Notes: generated by a model not told the origin, from the sequence alone. Shown: positions 6,666 to 14,369, numbered from the stretch's first letter. The stretch is 14,392 nt of DNA from Caryophanales bacterium UBA5603 (GCA_002424815.1 DILB01000028.1:157-14548), one strand, 5' to 3'. Numbers and translations are program-made.

Positions 6666-7160
6666 ATGCATATAGAGAATCATACTTTGTATGATAAAGA
6701 TTTAATATTACGTTATAATAAATATTACCTTATTGATTTTTTAAAGAAAAATTTCTTGATAATCGCATTAGTTACGATCGCTTTATCGGCTTATATGTTT
6801 ATCATTGGAAATTGGCAGAATGGTGTTATATTGCTGGCAATCATTGTAGGATACTTCATATTAACGGTAGTTATCCAAAAATTAACGACTGATCGAGCAT
6901 TGAAACGCAGTCCAATTGTTCAAAACCCTGTGTATCAACATTATATATTCAAAGAAGATCATATAGAGATATCTAGATTAAAAGATAAGATCATTACCTA
7001 CGATGAAGTAATAAGAATATCAAGTAACAAAGAGTTTTTTATAATATATGATATAAATAAAAAGACCCATATCGTTGATATTAATAAATTTGAAAATTCA
7101 GAAGATTTAACAAAATTAAAAGAGTTTCTAAATGCAAAGCTAGGAAGACGATTCAAGTAA
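6666..7160 (+). CDS. YcxB-like membrane protein
   Basis: A 164-residue protein of unknown function. Two adjacent transmembrane helices (about 28-48 and 52-72) form a hairpin. The C-terminal soluble part has the YcxB-like pattern: HYIFKEDHIEISRLKDKIITYDEVIRISSNKEFFIIYD, then a short strand and an amphipathic end. AGAGGTGG at 6653-6660 starts within the stop codon of the PAP2 gene, and the ATG is 12 bases after it, so the two are co-transcribed. By eye it is more AT-rich than the genes before it. I assign the domain from pattern only; YcxB-like proteins have no established biochemical role. Confidence 0.72.
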   Translation: MHIENHTLYDKDLILRYNKYYLIDFLKKNFLIIALVTIALSAYMFIIGNWQNGVILLAIIVGYFILTVVIQKLTTDRALKRSPIVQNPVYQHYIFKEDHIEISRLKDKIITYDEVIRISSNKEFFIIYDINKKTHIVDINKFENSEDLTKLKEFLNAKLGRRFK

Positions 7161-7182
7161 TTTAATGTATATAAACACTAAA

Positions 7183-7210
7183 GGACAGCATAAAATTGCT
7201 GTCTATTTTA
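7183..7210 (+). terminator. Terminator after the HAD-PAP2-ycxB operon
   Basis: A 7-bp perfect stem, GACAGCA (7184-7190) and TGCTGTC (7197-7203), with a possible G-T closing pair at 7183/7204 and loop TAAAAT. It is followed by TATTTTATTA. The U tract is interrupted, so termination may be incomplete. Confidence 0.68.
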
Positions 7211-7249
7211 TTATATAAAGAGAAAATATGATGTTTAATAAGATTGGAC

Positions 7250-7278
7250 TTGACGATTTTCAAAAGTAGTATTATAAT
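7250..7278 (+). promoter_or_regulatory. Consensus promoter of the TetR-ABC operon
   Basis: TTGACG (7250-7255, 5 of 6), exactly 17 nt, then a perfect TATAAT (7273-7278). This is the strongest promoter in the window. The expected start, near 7285, lies inside the palindrome that begins at the last base of the -10, so a protein bound there would block RNA polymerase. Confidence 0.83.
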
Positions 7279-7309
7279 TATACCGAGTGGTCTAGACTAG
7301 TTGGTATAA
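7278..7309 (+). promoter_or_regulatory. 32-bp palindromic operator, likely bound by the TetR-ABC protein
   Basis: Imperfect dyad centred between 7293 and 7294: 13 of 16 half-positions are complementary. The outer arms TTATACC (7278-7284) and GGTATAA (7303-7309) are perfect, as is the core GTCTAGAC (7290-7297); mismatches are at 7285/7302, 7287/7300 and 7289/7298. The length, the dyad and the position over the transcription start are typical of operators of autoregulated TetR-family repressors (long sites such as that of QacR). The ribosome binding site of the next gene follows 10 bases later. Confidence 0.72.
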
Positions 7310-7328
7310 AATAATATGGGTGATAATA

Positions 7329-8786
7329 ATGATAGTAGACGATAAAACTTACTTTTTAAAAAGTAATATTGCTTTATACATAGAAACTTTAAGAGAATTT
7401 TCGGCTAAACCTTTTGAGGTTGCTTCTTTGAATAATATTATAAAAAACAGCGAGTTTAATAAAGGTAGTTTCTATTACAGGTTCAATGATAAATTTGACT
7501 TGTATTGTGCATTATTAAGTGATGTTTTACTAAAACAATCAGATTATTATGATTTAGTACTCAAGACTAGTTCCGACAACCATTATTTGAAAAATATTCT
7601 TGTCATTTTATTTAACTCTAATTATTCATTGATGCAAGAAAATAAAATGTTTATAGATTTTTTGAAGTTTTTTTATGAAGAGGATGATGATTTCAAAAAT
7701 AAGGTTTATATCAATACAGGCAAACCAATTTTTGAGTCAATTAAAGACCTAATAGTAGAATCTCTAAAAACACAAGATCATTTTGAATTATCAAACTCTA
7801 TTATCTTTATGAATTGTTTATCCTATATGTACTTCGGCTTAAATAATTATTTTTCTAATTTATCTACTAACGACAATAATATTATTATAAATATGGTAAA
7901 TTTTTTATTATCTGGATTATCTCCCGAATCGAATTATCCAGTCGCTATTTCTGCAGATAATATTTCATTCACATATAAAGATAAGCCAGATTTTAAAATC
8001 AATTTAGACTTCAACCTAAAAAATAAGGAAATTTTAGTGTTTGTTGGACCTTCTAATGCGGGTAAAACTACGATATATAATCTTATTGTTGGAAAAACAA
8101 CTTCTGATACCGGAAACATTTCATATTTAAATAATGCTTTAAAGCAGGATTTATTAAAAAAAGAGAATAAAATGTCTTTTATTTCATCGCCTAAACTAAA
8201 TCGTCGCAAGAACGGTAGACAAAATCTAGCATTTTATGCTAAACTGTATCATAGTATGATTGATATAAATGTATTAATAGAATCATTAAATCTAAGTGAC
8301 TTGTGTTCGATTCCTATAAGAAAATTATCTGATTCATCAATATTCCTCTTGGAAATTTTATGTTCTTATATTGCTTTTCCTAAATTACTACTACTAGATG
8401 ACCTACATTCAAAACTTATTGATAAAGATCTGAAAATTCTAAATAAATTTTTGGAAATGATTCGGGCTAATGGAACCTCAATTGTGATTTTTTCATCTCA
8501 CCTAAAGAATGTTTATGAAATCTCTGACAGATTATTCTTTTTAGTTAATGGTAAAATTGAAAAATCATATACAAAAGAAGAATTAAAAGCTAAATATGAT
8601 TCATTGCATTTTATAGTGAAATATAAGGAATTTGGGATTGAAAGAAATATCATTGTTTCGGAAGAAGATTTAAAACAGAAGAAGCTTCAGATGATTATTG
8701 ATCAATATGATATTATAAGCATTGAAACTCAAAAAAGTATAACAGATGAAGTTTTTAAATATGAAACCGGAGTGTGTTTAAATTGA
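7329..8786 (+). CDS. TetR-type regulator fused to an ABC transporter ATPase
   Basis: One uninterrupted 485-residue protein (ATG 7329, GGTGAT at 7319-7324; an in-frame GTG at 7320 overlaps that site). Residues 1-70 form a TetR N-terminal helix-turn-helix: ASLNNIIKNSEFNKGSFYYRFNDKFDLYCALL matches the family pattern. Residues 70-195 are a helical region sized like a TetR ligand-binding/dimerisation domain. A short linker leads to an ABC-2-type ATPase at 207-415: A-loop Tyr216, Walker A GPSNAGKT (240-247), signature LSDSS (333-337) in place of LSGGQ, Walker B LLLLD ending at Asp357, then Asp358 instead of the catalytic Glu, and switch His391. The Q-loop region has no Gln at the expected place. 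Residues 415-485 resemble the C-terminal domain of drug-exporter ATPases, ending ITDEVFKYETG. Inferred role: energising the downstream permease while repressing its own promoter. Substrate unknown. It is clearly AT-richer than the genes downstream. Confidence 0.9.
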   Translation: MIVDDKTYFLKSNIALYIETLREFSAKPFEVASLNNIIKNSEFNKGSFYYRFNDKFDLYCALLSDVLLKQSDYYDLVLKTSSDNHYLKNILVILFNSNYSLMQENKMFIDFLKFFYEEDDDFKNKVYINTGKPIFESIKDLIVESLKTQDHFELSNSIIFMNCLSYMYFGLNNYFSNLSTNDNNIIINMVNFLLSGLSPESNYPVAISADNISFTYKDKPDFKINLDFNLKNKEILVFVGPSNAGKTTIYNLIVGKTTSDTGNISYLNNALKQDLLKKENKMSFISSPKLNRRKNGRQNLAFYAKLYHSMIDINVLIESLNLSDLCSIPIRKLSDSSIFLLEILCSYIAFPKLLLLDDLHSKLIDKDLKILNKFLEMIRANGTSIVIFSSHLKNVYEISDRLFFLVNGKIEKSYTKEELKAKYDSLHFIVKYKEFGIERNIIVSEEDLKQKKLQMIIDQYDIISIETQKSITDEVFKYETGVCLN

Positions 8787-9496
8787 AAATATTTTTTGTT
8801 TATTTGAAGAACGATTTACAACGGCTATATGAACATCGAGTTGTTCTATTTGTCAGTATATTAACATTTGTTTTTTCGATGGCAATTGCTGTTTTTCAAG
8901 ATTTAGATCATACGAATTTCATTTATTTTAATATATTTATATTACCAGTTATTGTATTTTCGGTGAGTATGTACATTGGCAGAGAAGAAAATTCACTGCT
9001 TCCAATTATGATGGGATCTGTTAAACCTATCGTAATTGCTCTCTCAAAAATTTTAGCTGCGGTCATTATTGAAATGATTCCAATCATCGCATTTACTATC
9101 ATAATGCGTTTCATTGGAATAGAAACAAGTTATTTACTGTTATTTCTTGCTTATTTATTGGGTGTAACACTTCATATAATTATCGCACTATCCTTAACCA
9201 TTATCAGTCGTACATCATCAATCCTATCCATTAGTTATTTGGCCTATATATTGGTTTTTTCTGCAACCGCTATTCTTTATTCTAATGGCCTTATTCCACT
9301 TTCCTTTCAACCAATAATGATTGTATCTCCTGCTTTTCTATCAGCCGTTTTAATCGATAATATTTTAGCAATTTCTGTGTTCAGTGAAACTTGGCTGATA
9401 ATTGCGGCGGTTGTTCTTCAAATGATATACGCATTTCTCCTAGTTTGGTTCGTTATTAGACCTTTTTATAAAGTATATTTATTAACCATTGAATAG
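8783..9496 (+). CDS. ABC-2-type transporter permease, six-helix
   Basis: Membrane subunit of an ABC exporter, 237 residues, with about six hydrophobic helices (roughly 20-37, 46-63, 81-106, 115-141, 147-170 and 205-230). A basic N-terminus (KIFFVYLKNDLQRLYEHR) looks like the cytoplasmic coupling end of ABC-2 permeases. TTG 8783 is taken as start: GGAG at 8769-8772 is 10 nt upstream, and TTGA overlaps the TGA stop of the ATPase gene, implying translational coupling. The in-frame GTG at 8774 lies within that ribosome binding site. Only one permease follows, so a working transporter would need a homodimer, matching the dimer expected of the TetR-ABC protein. Small permeases of this kind are sometimes annotated as drug (for example fluoroquinolone) exporters; I would not assign a substrate. 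Confidence 0.8.
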   Translation: MKIFFVYLKNDLQRLYEHRVVLFVSILTFVFSMAIAVFQDLDHTNFIYFNIFILPVIVFSVSMYIGREENSLLPIMMGSVKPIVIALSKILAAVIIEMIPIIAFTIIMRFIGIETSYLLLFLAYLLGVTLHIIIALSLTIISRTSSILSISYLAYILVFSATAILYSNGLIPLSFQPIMIVSPAFLSAVLIDNILAISVFSETWLIIAAVVLQMIYAFLLVWFVIRPFYKVYLLTIE

Positions 9497-9517
9497 TAGT
9501 TTTTTATGCCATACAAT
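9489..9517 (+). promoter_or_regulatory. Putative promoter of the galactosidase operon
   Basis: TTGAAT (9489-9494, 4 of 6), inside the last codons of the permease gene, is followed after 17 nt by TACAAT (9512-9517, 5 of 6). The predicted start is near 9524, about 19 nt before the GH36 ATG. I see no terminator between the permease and GH36, so read-through from the exporter operon is also possible. Confidence 0.55.
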
Positions 9518-9542
9518 ATTTTATCTTAGACTGGGTGATTGA

Positions 9543-11906
9543 ATGATTAAATTTAATGAACCTGATAAGCATTTTCACATAACTTCAGATAATTTATCAT
9601 ATTTGTTCCGGATTCTTCCGACCGGACATCTTTCACATTTGTATTTTGGTAAAAAAATTGCTGATATGGATACCATAGATTCACTAATAATTAAAAATCA
9701 AATTGAAGTTGGATCTCAAATTCTATATCAACAAAGTGATCGTAATTTTAATCTAAATCTTGCGCTTTTAGAAATATCGACTTATGGAAAAGGAGACTAT
9801 CGCGATCCAATGTTTCATTTTCGATTGCCAGATGGATCTCGTTTAACCGATTTTTTATATATTGAACATGAATTTATTAAATCGAAGCCCTCATTTAATG
9901 AAATGCCAGAGACATTTGGCTCTGATTCTGAATGTGAAACCCTAAAAATCTCATTAAGAGATGATGTTGCAAATATTAATCTTGATTTATATTACACTGT
10001 TTTTCCAAAGCTTGATGTTATTACTCGCCGGGTTGTTATTAAAAATTTAAGCAATGCATCAATTATGATTGAAAAAGCGCTGAGTTTTCAAATTGATTTT
10101 GTTGATCACGACTTTGATATGGTCAGTTTAGATGGTGCTTGGATTAGAGAAAGACACATCCATCATCGGAGTTTAACTTATGGTCAAGTTAAAATTGATA
10201 GTAAACGAGGGGTTTCTTCCTCCGATCATAATCCTTTTATTGCTTTAAAAAGACCTTTAACAAATGAACAGATTGGCGAATGCTATGGATTTTCTCTCAT
10301 TTATAGCGGTAATTTTGAAGCGACCGCTGAGGTCAATCCTCATGGATTATTAAGATTCATGATGGGAATTAATTCTTTTGATTTTTATTGGAATCTTGAT
10401 GCTATGCAGTCTTTTGTAACCCCAGAAGCCGTTTTGACTTATTCAGAAAACGGGCTCACAAAACTCAGTCAAAATTTTCATAATCTTACAAAAAAACATA
10501 TTATTAATCCTCGTTGGCAAGATAAGGAACGACCCATTTTAATTAACAATTGGGAAGCAACTTATTTTGATTTTTCAGAAAGAAAACTTCTGAAAATTGC
10601 TAAAGAAGCTAAAAAATTAGGGATGGAATTATTCGTTTTAGATGACGGATGGTTTGGCAACCGAAATGATGACACTTCATCTTTGGGAGATTGGTTTGTA
10701 AATAAAAAAAAATTACCTTCGGGTTTGCATGGGTTGGCTAAAAAAATCAACCGAATGGGTTTGGATTTTGGCATATGGATTGAACCTGAGATGGTTAATC
10801 CCAATAGTGAATTATTTCGAAACCATCCCGATTGGGCAATCCAGCACCCTAAAAGATCGCCAAGTTTAGGTAGAAATCAACTTATTCTTGACCTAACCAG
10901 AACCGATGTAAGAGCTTATTTGATTGAGGTCATCTCCGACCTTTTTTCAAATGCGAATATCTCTTATTGTAAATGGGATATGAATCGTAGTTTTTCTGAT
11001 ATCTTCAGTCTTAACCTTGAAGCAAAACATCAGGGTGAATTCTTACATCGCTATATATTGGGACTTTATGCTATCCTTACGGATTTGACATCGAAGTTTC
11101 CTCATATTTTATTTGAATCGTGTGCGAGCGGTGGCAACCGTTTTGACTTAGGAATGCTTTACTATATGCCACAAACTTGGACTTCGGACAACACAGACGG
11201 TATTGAAAGACTTTATATCCAATATGGAACTTCGATGATTTATCCACTTTCTACCATGGGCTCTCATGTCAGTCAAGCGCCGAATGCTCAGACTTTAAGA
11301 AATACTCCCCTTGAAACGCGATTTAACACAGCATCATTTGGTTTGTTGGGCTATGAACTCGATTTAACAACATTAGCGTCTTACGAGAAAAAAGTCATTC
11401 ATAATCAGATTGAATTTTATAAAAAACATCGTAAATTATTACAATTCGGATTGTTTCATCGACTTGTTTCACCTTTTGATACTAATCATTGTCTTTGGAT
11501 GGTTACCAACGAGGAACAAAACGAAGCGATCGTGGGTGTATATCAAATCCTCTCAAGACCCAATGGAGAACTTGAAAAATTTCGAATAACCGGATTAAAA
11601 TCCAAGGGTATTTATCATATCACTAACCGCAAGCAATTTATAAATCTTCGAACCTTTGGTGATTTAATTCGACACGCTCTACCCATTCGAATTGCAGCTA
11701 AAAGCAGCCTTTTTAATTGGCTTACAAATTTCTACTTAATGCCTTCAGAAATGGAAGATATCAATATTCCAGGTGATGTTTTAGTAAATTCTGGATTTGC
11801 TCCAAAGCAACAATTTATCGGTACCGGAATCAATTCCGAAGTCCGCTTCATGGGGGATTTTGGATCAAGACTATATCATATAATTAGAAAGGATGTTACA
11901 TTATGA
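9543..11906 (+). CDS. GH36 alpha-galactosidase
   Basis: Hydrolyses terminal alpha-1,6-galactose from melibiose and raffinose-type sugars with retention of configuration. The 787 residues exceed the usual ~730. There is no signal peptide, so it acts in the cytoplasm. An N-terminal beta-sandwich (about 1-330) precedes the (beta/alpha)8 barrel with NNWEATYFD, LDDGWFGNR (Asp367/Asp368, substrate-binding pair), GLDFGIWIEPEMVNP, ILDLTRTDV, the nucleophile Asp479 in CKWDMNR, ESCASGGNRFDLG, and the acid/base Asp549 in WTSDNTDG. The 70-residue spacing of the catalytic pair is that of Geobacillus stearothermophilus AgaA (478/548). The C-terminal beta domain ends with the family's usual GTGINSEVRFMGDFGSRLY. 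Extra length lies in a segment around 685-740 (RTFGDLIRHALPIRIAAKSS). GGGTGATT at 9533-9540 is the ribosome binding site. The stop overlaps the GH2 start (ATGA), so the enzymes are co-translated. Confidence 0.96.
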   Translation: MIKFNEPDKHFHITSDNLSYLFRILPTGHLSHLYFGKKIADMDTIDSLIIKNQIEVGSQILYQQSDRNFNLNLALLEISTYGKGDYRDPMFHFRLPDGSRLTDFLYIEHEFIKSKPSFNEMPETFGSDSECETLKISLRDDVANINLDLYYTVFPKLDVITRRVVIKNLSNASIMIEKALSFQIDFVDHDFDMVSLDGAWIRERHIHHRSLTYGQVKIDSKRGVSSSDHNPFIALKRPLTNEQIGECYGFSLIYSGNFEATAEVNPHGLLRFMMGINSFDFYWNLDAMQSFVTPEAVLTYSENGLTKLSQNFHNLTKKHIINPRWQDKERPILINNWEATYFDFSERKLLKIAKEAKKLGMELFVLDDGWFGNRNDDTSSLGDWFVNKKKLPSGLHGLAKKINRMGLDFGIWIEPEMVNPNSELFRNHPDWAIQHPKRSPSLGRNQLILDLTRTDVRAYLIEVISDLFSNANISYCKWDMNRSFSDIFSLNLEAKHQGEFLHRYILGLYAILTDLTSKFPHILFESCASGGNRFDLGMLYYMPQTWTSDNTDGIERLYIQYGTSMIYPLSTMGSHVSQAPNAQTLRNTPLETRFNTASFGLLGYELDLTTLASYEKKVIHNQIEFYKKHRKLLQFGLFHRLVSPFDTNHCLWMVTNEEQNEAIVGVYQILSRPNGELEKFRITGLKSKGIYHITNRKQFINLRTFGDLIRHALPIRIAAKSSLFNWLTNFYLMPSEMEDINIPGDVLVNSGFAPKQQFIGTGINSEVRFMGDFGSRLYHIIRKDVTL

Positions 11907-14296
11907 GGCAAACCATTAGTTTGAATTTTGATTGGAAATTTACACCTAATTTCAAAGATGATTACATTAAAAACGATTACCCGCTCGACATTTTTGAAAC
12001 TGTTATGATTCCCCACACTAACAAAGAATTACCTTATAACAATTTTAATGAGAAAGATTATCAATTTATTTCTTCTTATAAGTTGAATTTTTCGTTACCC
12101 GATCATGTTAAGGGACAAACAATCATTCTTCATTTTGGCGCTGTCATGACAACCGCCACAATCTTTCTTAATGAAAAACAGGTTGGATTTCATGAGGGAG
12201 GCTATACGCCCTTTGAAATTAATATCACCGATGATGTTTTATATGAAGGCATCAATTATCTCTTTGTAAAAGTGGATTCCCATGAAATTAAAGATATTCC
12301 TCCATTTGGAAACGTCGTTGATTTTTTAACTTATGGAGGTATCTATCGTGAAGTTTCTTTGTTAATCAGACCTAATTTATATGTAAAAGACTTATTCATT
12401 AAAACGTTAGAAGCCCCCAGTTTAGCTGATAATGAGATGCTTCTAGATATATCACTAAATCTTAACCGTGAATGTGAAAATCAATATCACATTAAAGTTA
12501 CCATTTTTGAGGAACAAAAACCGATTCTTAATTATGAAATCAATGAGACATTTTCATTAAACCATCGTTTCCAAGGAATGATGACTGAAATAACACGTTG
12601 GGATATTGATAACCCCAAATTGTATGTTGTTGAATTGATTTTATATAAAGATAAAGATGAAATCGATCGAATTAGCCAACGTGTTGGCTTCAGAACTGCG
12701 GCATTTACTTCTGAAGGCTTTGTTCTGAATAATAAAAAAATTAAATTAATAGGTTTAAACCGCCATCAAAGTTACCCTTATGTTGGTTATGCAATGCCCA
12801 AGAGAATTCAAGAAAAAGATGCTGAAATCTTAAAATTTGATTTGGCCTGTAACATTGTTAGAACTTCACATTATATGCAAAGTGATCATTTTATCAATCG
12901 TTGTGATGAAATAGGTCTGTTGGTCATGGAAGAAATACCTGGTTGGCAATATATTGGCAATGAACATTTTAAGGATTTATCTTATCAAAATGTATCTGAT
13001 ATGATAACTTGGCACTATAATCACCCATCAATCATATTGTGGGGAGTACGAATTAATGAGTCGCCTGATGATCATGATTTTTATGAAAAAACTGCTGAAA
13101 TTGCAAGAAAACTCGACTCTGATCGTCCTTTAGGTGGCGTTCGTAACTTTAAAAAGAGCGAAATGTTAGAAGATATCTACACTTATAACGATTTTTCTCA
13201 TACTGGGAATAATGCAGGATTGGCAAAACCGCGTAAAATTACTGGGAAGTTACTTCCTTATCTGGTAACCGAACACAATGGGCACCTATTCCCAACAAAA
13301 AAATTCGATCATGATGAAAAGCGCCGCGAACATGCGCTTCGTCATCTGAAGGTTATTGATGCGGCTTTTCAAAACGATCTTATCAGTGGTGTCATTGGTT
13401 GGTGCATGAATGATTACAACACTCATATTGAGTTTGGAAGCGGCGACAGAATTTGTTACCACGGCGTTCTAGATATGTTTAGAATCCCCAAATATGCGGC
13501 AAGCGTCTATGCTTCTCAACAAAATAAAAAACCAGTTTTGACTGTCGCATCCAATATGACAATGGGAGATCATGCAAAATCAATGGTTCCACAAACGCTA
13601 GTATTTACCAATTGTGATTACATTAAAGTGTATCGTAACGATACATATATTGATACATTTTATTCAGCATGGGATGATTTTCCATCCATTCCTTTTGCAC
13701 CTATTGTCGTTGATGATTATGTTGGAAATCGAATTTTGACAGAAGAATCATACAAACCACGTATTGCAAATCGAATCAAAAAAGTTTTGATTACGGTCAA
13801 TCGAAACGATTTAATGAGTAAAATCAAGAATGGATTTAGAATGTTTAACTTAACGTTTTTACACAAGTTGACCTATGCTGATGCCCTTCACCTATATGGA
13901 AAATATATTGGCGATTGGGGTCAAGAAGGCGGACAATATTTGTTTGAAGGATATATCGATGATGTGTGTGTCATTTCGGTTAAAAAAGGGTCTAATCAAT
14001 CATCAGTTATTCAAGCAATTGCCGATGATACATCTTTAAATCATTCTGACACCTACGATGCTACCCGCATTGTTATTCGAAAAGTTGATGAATTTGGCAA
14101 TGATTTGGTCTATGCAAATGATGTTTTAAACATCGAAACTTCAGAACATCTTTCAGTGATTGGTCCAAAACAATTAGCTCTGATTGGAGGATCGGTTGGT
14201 ATTTACGTTAAGACAACCGGCATTAAGGGCGAAGGCTTCGTAAAAATATCGGTAGATAATGAAGCACCCATCGTACTTACATTTGAAATTCATTAA
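11903..14296 (+). CDS. GH2 family beta-galactosidase-like glycosidase
   Basis: Retaining glycosidase of GH2, 797 residues, most likely beta-galactosidase; a beta-glucuronidase or related specificity cannot be excluded from sequence. No signal peptide, so intracellular. Domains: sugar-binding jelly roll (about 1-165, with GGYTPFEINIT and TYGGIYREVSL), immunoglobulin-like domain (about 166-265), TIM barrel (about 266-545) opening with FVLNNKKIKLIGLNRHQSYPYVGYAMP, and a C-terminal beta region of about 250 residues (FTNCDYIKVYRNDTYID; GPKQLALIGGSVGIYVKTTG). The acid/base is Glu386 in HPSIILWGVRINES (the usual W.xxNE with RINE here) and the nucleophile Glu457 in LVTEHNGHLFPTK. AAAGGA at 11888-11893 is the ribosome binding site. 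It follows GH36 with a 4-base overlap and ends in a strong terminator. Paired with GH36 it would complete galactoside breakdown. Confidence 0.92.
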   Translation: MRQTISLNFDWKFTPNFKDDYIKNDYPLDIFETVMIPHTNKELPYNNFNEKDYQFISSYKLNFSLPDHVKGQTIILHFGAVMTTATIFLNEKQVGFHEGGYTPFEINITDDVLYEGINYLFVKVDSHEIKDIPPFGNVVDFLTYGGIYREVSLLIRPNLYVKDLFIKTLEAPSLADNEMLLDISLNLNRECENQYHIKVTIFEEQKPILNYEINETFSLNHRFQGMMTEITRWDIDNPKLYVVELILYKDKDEIDRISQRVGFRTAAFTSEGFVLNNKKIKLIGLNRHQSYPYVGYAMPKRIQEKDAEILKFDLACNIVRTSHYMQSDHFINRCDEIGLLVMEEIPGWQYIGNEHFKDLSYQNVSDMITWHYNHPSIILWGVRINESPDDHDFYEKTAEIARKLDSDRPLGGVRNFKKSEMLEDIYTYNDFSHTGNNAGLAKPRKITGKLLPYLVTEHNGHLFPTKKFDHDEKRREHALRHLKVIDAAFQNDLISGVIGWCMNDYNTHIEFGSGDRICYHGVLDMFRIPKYAASVYASQQNKKPVLTVASNMTMGDHAKSMVPQTLVFTNCDYIKVYRNDTYIDTFYSAWDDFPSIPFAPIVVDDYVGNRILTEESYKPRIANRIKKVLITVNRNDLMSKIKNGFRMFNLTFLHKLTYADALHLYGKYIGDWGQEGGQYLFEGYIDDVCVISVKKGSNQSSVIQAIADDTSLNHSDTYDATRIVIRKVDEFGNDLVYANDVLNIETSEHLSVIGPKQLALIGGSVGIYVKTTGIKGEGFVKISVDNEAPIVLTFEIH

Positions 14297-14310
14297 CCCT
14301 TAAAATCGAT

Positions 14311-14350
14311 GAAGATGCAAACCTTCAACTAGGTTTGCATCTTTAATTTA
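14311..14350 (+). terminator. Rho-independent terminator after the galactosidase operon
   Basis: A 12-bp perfect stem, AAGATGCAAACC (14312-14323) and GGTTTGCATCTT (14332-14343), extendable by a T-A pair at the loop. A short T-rich tail (TTTAATTTA) follows. It lies about 15 bases after the GH2 stop. Confidence 0.86.
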
Positions 14351-14369
14351 CTAAAGAAGAGGTTCAATT

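Noticed and set aside
7329..8786. Fusion as two adjacent genes joined by a sequencing frameshift
   Set aside because: The TetR and ABC parts are in the same frame, and the junction (about residues 195-210) shows no stop and no ribosome binding site with a start in another frame. It remains the first thing to verify in relatives.
9520..9540. Possible second half-site of the TetR-ABC operator (TTAGACTGGGT) upstream of GH36
   Set aside because: Only a few bases resemble the right arm of the 7278-7309 dyad, there is no symmetry, and the GGGTGATT part is the ribosome binding site.
9497..9542. Catabolite-response (cre) or LacI-type operator before the galactosidase genes
   Set aside because: No TGNAANCGNNNNCA-like palindrome is present in the gap, and I found no other dyad there.
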